Shown here: piece by piece, positions 7,601-10,668 of the stretch
How positions within the stretch are numbered: position 1 is the first letter of the stretch
Layout: each line of letters opens with the position of its first letter
Assembly (NCBI GenBank): GCA_910586805.1
Contig: CAJUJC010000077.1
Location: forward strand, 1-10,668
DNA from: an uncultured Erysipelotrichales bacterium
GTDB taxonomy: Bacteria; Bacillota_I; Bacilli_A; Erysipelotrichales; Coprobacillaceae
Length of the DNA: 10,668 bases
Reading direction: 5' to 3'
Position numbers and translations under genes: made by a program
Notes under the pieces: generated by a model
The model's input: the letters and a program-made list of their open reading frames with translations, nothing else
Databases searched by the model: none
What the model was told of the DNA's origin: nothing

Positions 7601-9161
7601 CACCGTTCTCTACATTTTCATCACTTGCTCCATTATTTACAGCAACAATTTTATAATAATGACTATATTTATCATTTCCAATTGAACGATCTACATAACT
7701 TGTTCCTTTAACAATAGCCATTGTTTTATATTCTCCAAACATACTTGGTGCATGTCGGATCAAATAATGTGTTGCATGATCACTTTCATCCCATGTAATT
7801 TCAAAACCTTTTAATTGATTGTTTTCATTTACTGTTTTTAATTGTACATTTTCAGGAACATTTGGTTTTTTTCCTGCTCTTGTTTTTGCACTTACTTGAT
7901 TACTAAAAACTGCTAAACTATTTGGTTGAGATGCTTCACCTCTTCCATTCACTGTACGAATTTTAAATTCATATGTATTATTTGGACTCAATCCTTCAAC
8001 TTTTAAACTTGATTCATTTGTTAATGTTGTTAAATAAGCAAATGTTGAATCTGATGGTCCTTTATAATAAACTTCATTTTCTGTATAAAGTGTATTTGGT
8101 ATTGTCCAATGTAAATTAAGTTCACTTTCTGTTCTCTTGTCATCATCAATTGTAAGGTCACTAATTGCTTCAGGAACAAGATCAGTATGAATAATAAATT
8201 TTTCTCTTTCTGTTAATTCTTTAAATGTTTTATCACATAACTCAAGTTCATCATTTTCATTCACTGTAACATATTGATGTGTATAAGAACTTCTTAAAGC
8301 CACATGACCATTTCCAACGGCTTCAATAACAATTGATTCCCAACCACCAGTATTTGCTTCTTTAGCGACTATTGCACTAACTGGTCCATCAATCCAGTTT
8401 GCAGAAATAATAACCATATTTGAATGTGATTTTGGTCTTAATCCTACTGTATTGATAGGTTCAGATAAATAATCCATAAGATAATTATTACATGTTGTAT
8501 ATTCAGCAATGAATTTTTCATCATCAGTTATATTATTTTTATCACCATTAACTTTAATAGCACTTAAATTTTCTTGATCTTTAAAACTAACTAATTTCCC
8601 TGTTTCTACATTTTCAATTTTTAATGTTTCATCAAGAATAGAAACTTTCATAAAAGTAAAAATTTCCGCCTGATCGTCTTCAACTTTATCTAAACGACCA
8701 TTTTCTCCTAATCCTAAATACATCCCAGGATTTCCTTTAATTTTATATCCACCTTCTACTGGTTCAATTGCAAATTTATGATCATTTCCACCTGGAAGAT
8801 TATCATAATTAAATACAAAAGAAATACCACCTTCATTTTTCAAAAGTTTTCCATCATTACCAATTGATGAAAAATTATATCTTCCATCAGCAGTCTTCGA
8901 GATAGAAAAAGCAGCCTTTTCTTTTACTTTTCCATCAACAACTACTCCATCAACATGAACAGCTGCTGATTCTCCCCATCCAACTGCCCTTGTTTGAATA
9001 GCTTTATCTGTTGTCGAAGAAACAATAGCATATATTTCATTTTCTCCAAACTCAGGTACTGGCTCAATTTCTTGAGCATAACTAGGCATGATTCCTACCA
9101 TGCTAATAATTGTCAGTATTGATAAACATACTGATAATATTTTTCGACCTCTTTTCTTCAT
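4650..9161 (-). CDS. giant secreted, membrane-anchored GH55-type exo-beta-1,3-glucanase
   Basis: 1503 residues from the ATG at 9161, chosen because AAGGAAAG (9171-9178) precedes it and a standard signal peptide follows (KKRGRKILSV onward, cleavage near SYA-Q at 29). In-frame ATGs at 9170 and 9182 have worse spacing or no ribosome-binding site. In order: a beta-trefoil/fascin-like region (about 40-325), two fibronectin III domains (328-428, 433-536), a double beta-helix catalytic region (about 538-1145), two FIVAR modules (1180-1318), a Pro/Thr-rich linker (1319-1408) and three membrane helices (1413-1435, 1441-1459, 1469-1488). The core carries FWRSAENVSVVG, NYGWASGGYTADC, VNGDRVACYALF and EHFQKYHTLWNG, as I recall from bacterial GH55-like proteins, some misannotated as adenylyl cyclases. 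Glu998 and Glu1020 are 22 residues apart, as are the two catalytic glutamates I recall for the Streptomyces GH55 laminarinase. Family and substrate rest on motif recall; secretion and anchoring are clear. Confidence 0.82.
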   Translation of the reverse strand: MKKRGRKILSVCLSILTIISMVGIMPSYAQEIEPVPEFGENEIYAIVSSTTDKAIQTRAVGWGESAAVHVDGVVVDGKVKEKAAFSISKTADGRYNFSSIGNDGKLLKNEGGISFVFNYDNLPGGNDHKFAIEPVEGGYKIKGNPGMYLGLGENGRLDKVEDDQAEIFTFMKVSILDETLKIENVETGKLVSFKDQENLSAIKVNGDKNNITDDEKFIAEYTTCNNYLMDYLSEPINTVGLRPKSHSNMVIISANWIDGPVSAIVAKEANTGGWESIVIEAVGNGHVALRSSYTHQYVTVNENDELELCDKTFKELTEREKFIIHTDLVPEAISDLTIDDDKRTESELNLHWTIPNTLYTENEVYYKGPSDSTFAYLTTLTNESSLKVEGLSPNNTYEFKIRTVNGRGEASQPNSLAVFSNQVSAKTRAGKKPNVPENVQLKTVNENNQLKGFEITWDESDHATHYLIRHAPSMFGEYKTMAIVKGTSYVDRSIGNDKYSHYYKIVAVNNGASDENVENGEKSMPSVYTSLETKTFGRNMFFISPTDSIDQIDALVQQIYIEQSDASQDAQFNEKRYSIYYKPGDYTNTKCIPVGFYTHIGGLGKTPYDVQLNNIEVPAYLSDYNATCNFWRSAENVSVVGSGNATTDNGNWKQGSLNWSVAQAAPIRRVYSTRTVSYDWNYGWASGGYTADCLFTNGAGTFSGQQYFTRNSVLGKIEGTTTLNNFNMGVVCDDLPNDKTGQPLLNGNGYSNWGIASSDGGQQVTTNVLTTPKVREKPFLFIDSDGEYKIFVPDYRENSSGISWGSGKANDGMGEGEIVSLDEFYIAKEGDTAKKINKQLEEGKNIFFTPGVYHAEDVIQINNAQTIVLGTGMASIIPDNEEGAMKVADKDGIIVSGLIFDAGSHSRYLLTVGEEGKHINHSSNPTFLQDLFFRVGGTTSRLTKADNALIIHSDDVISDHFWIWRADHGAGVEWYGNESQHGLIVNGDRVACYALFNEHFQKYHTLWNGEDGSTYFYQNETAYDPISQEAWMSHNGTVNGYASYKVSNQVKNHYAIGLGVYNVFIYTGPTYDSSEVQIQLDNAIEVPNSEGVIVENACIQTFANTDGVLQKINSIVNGAGAGVSSGIDKDTGLMGEGWSRKFLLSYQNGTAVVGKTPNATQLGKYIGVDTLTNVKDLGDDDIDTKILQKLYDQQKSLVETQYTKESWAVLNTQMQQAQKLLTSNLKYAYQKEFDNAVKELQKAVSQLVKKEVDKTGLQKLYTTHANKDSSRYTEKTWTDFYQALQNAKKVLDNKNATQNEVDAAYKSLENAVNHLQEKTVTPTSPKPEKPGGNSVPSKPNSNGGVARPVPDRVTHIIRDVTNAVVKIPTNSANPTTPVEGTQIDENDTPLTNITPEETIKENETPTSKVEGSWALINLIAVIVTILLGIVMLVMNKKDVKRFIGIIIACSSMVIFVLTEDLSMPMAMADQWTILMIVIALINVIILVTEFYRKPSRPKPQTVS

Positions 9162-9215
9162 ATAAATCATCTTTCCTTTCATATTAATTTGAGTATAGAT
9201 TCCTATATTGACTTC

Positions 9216-9221
9216 ATTATA
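9216..9221 (-). promoter_or_regulatory. possible -10 element of the glucanase operon
   Basis: The minus strand has a perfect TATAAT 54 nt before the chosen GH55 start. The hexamer 17 nt further upstream (CATAAT) is a poor -35, so this is only a candidate. A weakly matching alternative overlaps the operator further upstream. Confidence 0.3.
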
Positions 9222-9310
9222 TACACTATGAATATAAAATTATGAAATCTGCTCCCTTATATTCTTAGACTAACACAAATGATTTGATTTTGAAATAAAT
9301 TCAACAAATT

Positions 9311-9335
9311 ATGTAACCGATTACATATCATGTAA
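9311..9335 (-). promoter_or_regulatory. cre-like operator with three ATGTAA half-sites upstream of the GH55 gene
   Basis: The + strand carries ATGTAACCGATTACAT (9311-9326), a near-perfect palindrome with arms ATGTAA/TTACAT. It matches the CcpA cre consensus WTGNAANCGNWNNCW at every fixed position. A third copy of the arm, ATGTAA, lies 3 nt further (9330-9335), making a second, everted pair. The site is in the gap between the regulator's terminator and the GH55 gene, about 90 nt above the candidate -10. Carbon catabolite control of a glucanase operon is expected. A LacI-family or RpiR-family protein could also recognise it. Confidence 0.6.
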
Positions 9336-9336
9336 C

Positions 9337-9365
9337 AAAAAAAAGATTCTTTCATGAATCTTTTT
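9337..9365 (-). terminator. rho-independent terminator of the RpiR-family gene
   Basis: On the transcript, AAAAAGATTC pairs with GAATCTTTTT: a 10-bp stem with a 6-nt loop, running into a stretch of 8 T (9344-9337). It overlaps the regulator's stop codon at 9364-9366 and isolates the regulator from the glucanase genes. Confidence 0.82.
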
Positions 9366-10139
9366 ATACATCATAATTTCTGGTAGACGTTCTTAATGGT
9401 AAAACTTTCTTTTTACTTCTTTGTAGTTCTCTTGTCAATCTTTCAATAATGTATAAAACAGGGACCTGAGAAGAAATATTATATGTCTGTGGTAAAACAA
9501 CATCCTTTACAAAATAATATATGCTATCATCAGCAATTTTATCAATTGTTGATCCAGGTTTATTAGTAATTGTTAATACTTTTGTATTTTTACTTTGATA
9601 AACTCTAATTTGATCAATAACCTCTCGTGTTTCCCCATTTTCTGATAAAACAATTAATAAATGATTAGAATTATGAGAAATTAAAGGAGGATAATAAGGA
9701 TCACTAATACTCCAACTGAAATAACCAATATTAGAAAAATATCTTGCTGCAAATTCTCCAAGTGTCCCACTCGTCCCTATTCCAATAAAACAAATTGTAT
9801 CTGCTGCTTGAATATGATTGACAAAGCGTTCAATACTTTTTGTAAAGGTTTCACCTTTTGTGTAATTAAAAAAATCTAACAGAGCATCAACTTCTTCATC
9901 AAAAACAGGTGGAGTTGATTCTTCATGAAACAACTTTAATTGTGCTTTAAAAATCCACAAAGCCATCACAACCCATTTTTTGGCAAAAACGTACGATTGT
10001 TGCAGTTGAAACATATGTTTCATTAGCAAGATCTCTCACACTCATTTTGAGAACATTTTCCATATGATTAATAATATATTGATAGATAGACGTTTCAGTA
10101 TCATTCAATTGTGCTATTTGTTTATATGTAAAAAATCAT
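9364..10139 (-). pseudogene. RpiR-family transcriptional regulator (HTH + SIS), twice frameshifted
   Basis: RpiR-family regulators bind DNA with an N-terminal helix-turn-helix and sense phosphosugars with a C-terminal SIS domain. The SIS half is intact in one frame, with the ligand-loop motifs CFIGIGTSGTLGEF and LSENGETREVIDQ. The HTH half is in another frame, containing SVRDLANETYV then STATIVRFCQKMGCDGFVDF, after which it hits a stop. Removing one T from the run at 9949-9953 joins GFVDF to KAQLKLFHEE. Removing one T from the run at 10130-10135 joins the first codons, MIFTYKQIAQLND, starting at the ATG at 10139 with GAGGTGA (10144-10150) 4 nt upstream. The corrected gene is 257 residues, a normal family length. 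As written, the ATG at 10139 gives only five residues. Internal starts, such as the ATG at 10029, would give the SIS part without a HTH. It could be a real pseudogene, a slippage-variable gene or two homopolymer sequencing errors. Confidence 0.85.
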
Positions 10140-10579
10140 ATTCTCACCTCTTTTTTTATTTTAACATATTTTTTTGCCAACAAATACAATTTCTTTACAA
10201 AAAATCGCAAATTATCACTCTCATTAAAAACATATTATTATAATGTAAAAAAATATTTCCCATAAAACATCATAACTAGAAAACACATAGAATAATTATT
10301 AGAGCTAGAAATAATATATTTATATTAATTAAATTAGAATTTTTAAAAACGAATTCATAATGAAATAAAATTAGTATTATCAATTTTTCCAAAATAAAAA
10401 GTGAATTAAAATAAAACAAATTCACATTTTTATTATACATTTTTCAATTATTTAAGTTATATAATTTAATATTTTTATTTTTTTAACGAATGACATTTTG
10501 TTTAAATTTATACTTTCTTTATTCATATTTTAGCATTTATATATTTATCCTAACTGAACATATTCCCATTATAGAAATT
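10140..10579. other. AT-rich intergenic region
   Basis: Roughly 440 bases of extremely AT-rich sequence lie between the regulator and the right-edge reading frame. I see the regulator's ribosome-binding site at its left end, one isolated TATAAT on the minus strand (10242 to 10237) without a good -35, and a symmetric hairpin near 10400. A 54-codon hydrophobic minus-strand frame at 10276-10440 has no ribosome-binding site, and I do not call it. No tRNA or other structured RNA was recognised. Confidence 0.6.
10396..10432. terminator. symmetric, possibly bidirectional terminator hairpin
   Basis: GTGAATT (10401-10407) pairs with AATTCAC (10419-10425) across an 11-nt loop. The hairpin is flanked by AAAAA on the left and TTTTT (after one A) on the right, so both strands show a 7-bp stem followed by a T run. 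It could end transcription coming from the right-edge gene. The stem is AT-rich and of moderate strength. Confidence 0.5.
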
Positions 10580-10668
10580 TTAATTTGATTTTTTTAATAT
10601 TATTTTTTTTATTAATCTTGAACCAAAGAAAATCATTAAAACTAATGAAAGAACCATGTCAACAACAA
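10580..10668 (-). CDS. possible 3' end of a membrane protein (5' end outside window)
   Basis: One minus-strand frame is open from the right edge to a TAA at 10580-10582. It encodes 28 residues: VVDMVLSLVLMIFFGSRL and then a Lys/Ile-rich tail ending KKSN. A hydrophobic helix followed by a basic tail is a common C-terminus for a membrane protein. A frame this short in AT-rich DNA could be chance. The family cannot be named. Confidence 0.35.
   Translation of the reverse strand, partial: VVDMVLSLVLMIFFGSRLIKKIILKKSN

Noticed and set aside
9162..9182. Alternative upstream starts for the GH55 protein at 9182 and 9170
   Set aside because: 9182 has no ribosome-binding site and 9170 is only 3 nt from AAGGA. 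The start at 9161 gives a normal spacing and signal peptide.
10300..10313. TAGAGCTAGAAATA, resembling the loop of engineered Cas9 guide RNA
   Set aside because: The match spans the artificial GAAA loop, does not extend on either side, and no repeats or cas genes are present, so it is coincidence.
10276..10440. 54-codon minus-strand frame encoding a hydrophobic peptide, starting MYNKNVNLF
   Set aside because: It has no ribosome-binding site, overlaps a terminator-like hairpin and lies in DNA so AT-rich that Leu/Ile/Phe/Asn-rich frames arise by chance.

Overview
The window is a very AT-rich stretch from a low-GC Bacillota. The S4 protein is the Bacillus type, the UmuC-like/YolD pair is the Gram-positive form, and two large surface enzymes carry FIVAR repeats and C-terminal membrane anchors. 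Together these suggest a gut-type anaerobe, perhaps class Erysipelotrichia (Coprobacillaceae-like). The class is inference. Every gene I can support lies on the minus strand, so the region is transcribed from right to left.

In transcription order: (1) at the right edge, a possible 3' end of a membrane protein (10580-10668), followed by about 440 bases of extremely AT-rich DNA with a symmetric terminator-like hairpin. (2) An RpiR/SIS-family sugar-phosphate regulator (9364-10139) whose reading frame is broken twice, each time by one extra T in a T run; a terminator overlaps its stop codon. (3) A leader with a near-palindromic ATGTAA/TTACAT operator that fits the CcpA cre consensus. (4) A secreted, membrane-anchored protein of about 1500 residues (4650-9161) with a GH55-type exo-beta-1,3-glucanase core, beta-trefoil-like and fibronectin III modules, FIVAR repeats and a three-helix C-terminal anchor. 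(5) After a strong intercistronic hairpin, a secreted, membrane-anchored GH128 endo-beta-1,3-glucanase (2762-4585), closed by a good rho-independent terminator. (6) A Y-family UmuC-like DNA polymerase and a YolD-like partner, overlapping by ATGA (615-2542). (7) At the left edge, the 5' part of rpsD (ribosomal protein S4) with a near-ideal promoter and a structured leader of about 160 nt that probably mediates S4 autoregulation.

The most coherent biological unit is items 2-5: a compact cell-surface system for breaking down beta-1,3-glucan (laminarin, curdlan, fungal or yeast wall glucan). In it an endo-enzyme (GH128) would make chain ends and an exo-enzyme (GH55) would release short products at the membrane, under carbon-catabolite and possibly RpiR control. 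No transporter is visible in the window. The DNA-repair pair and rpsD appear to be separate transcription units.
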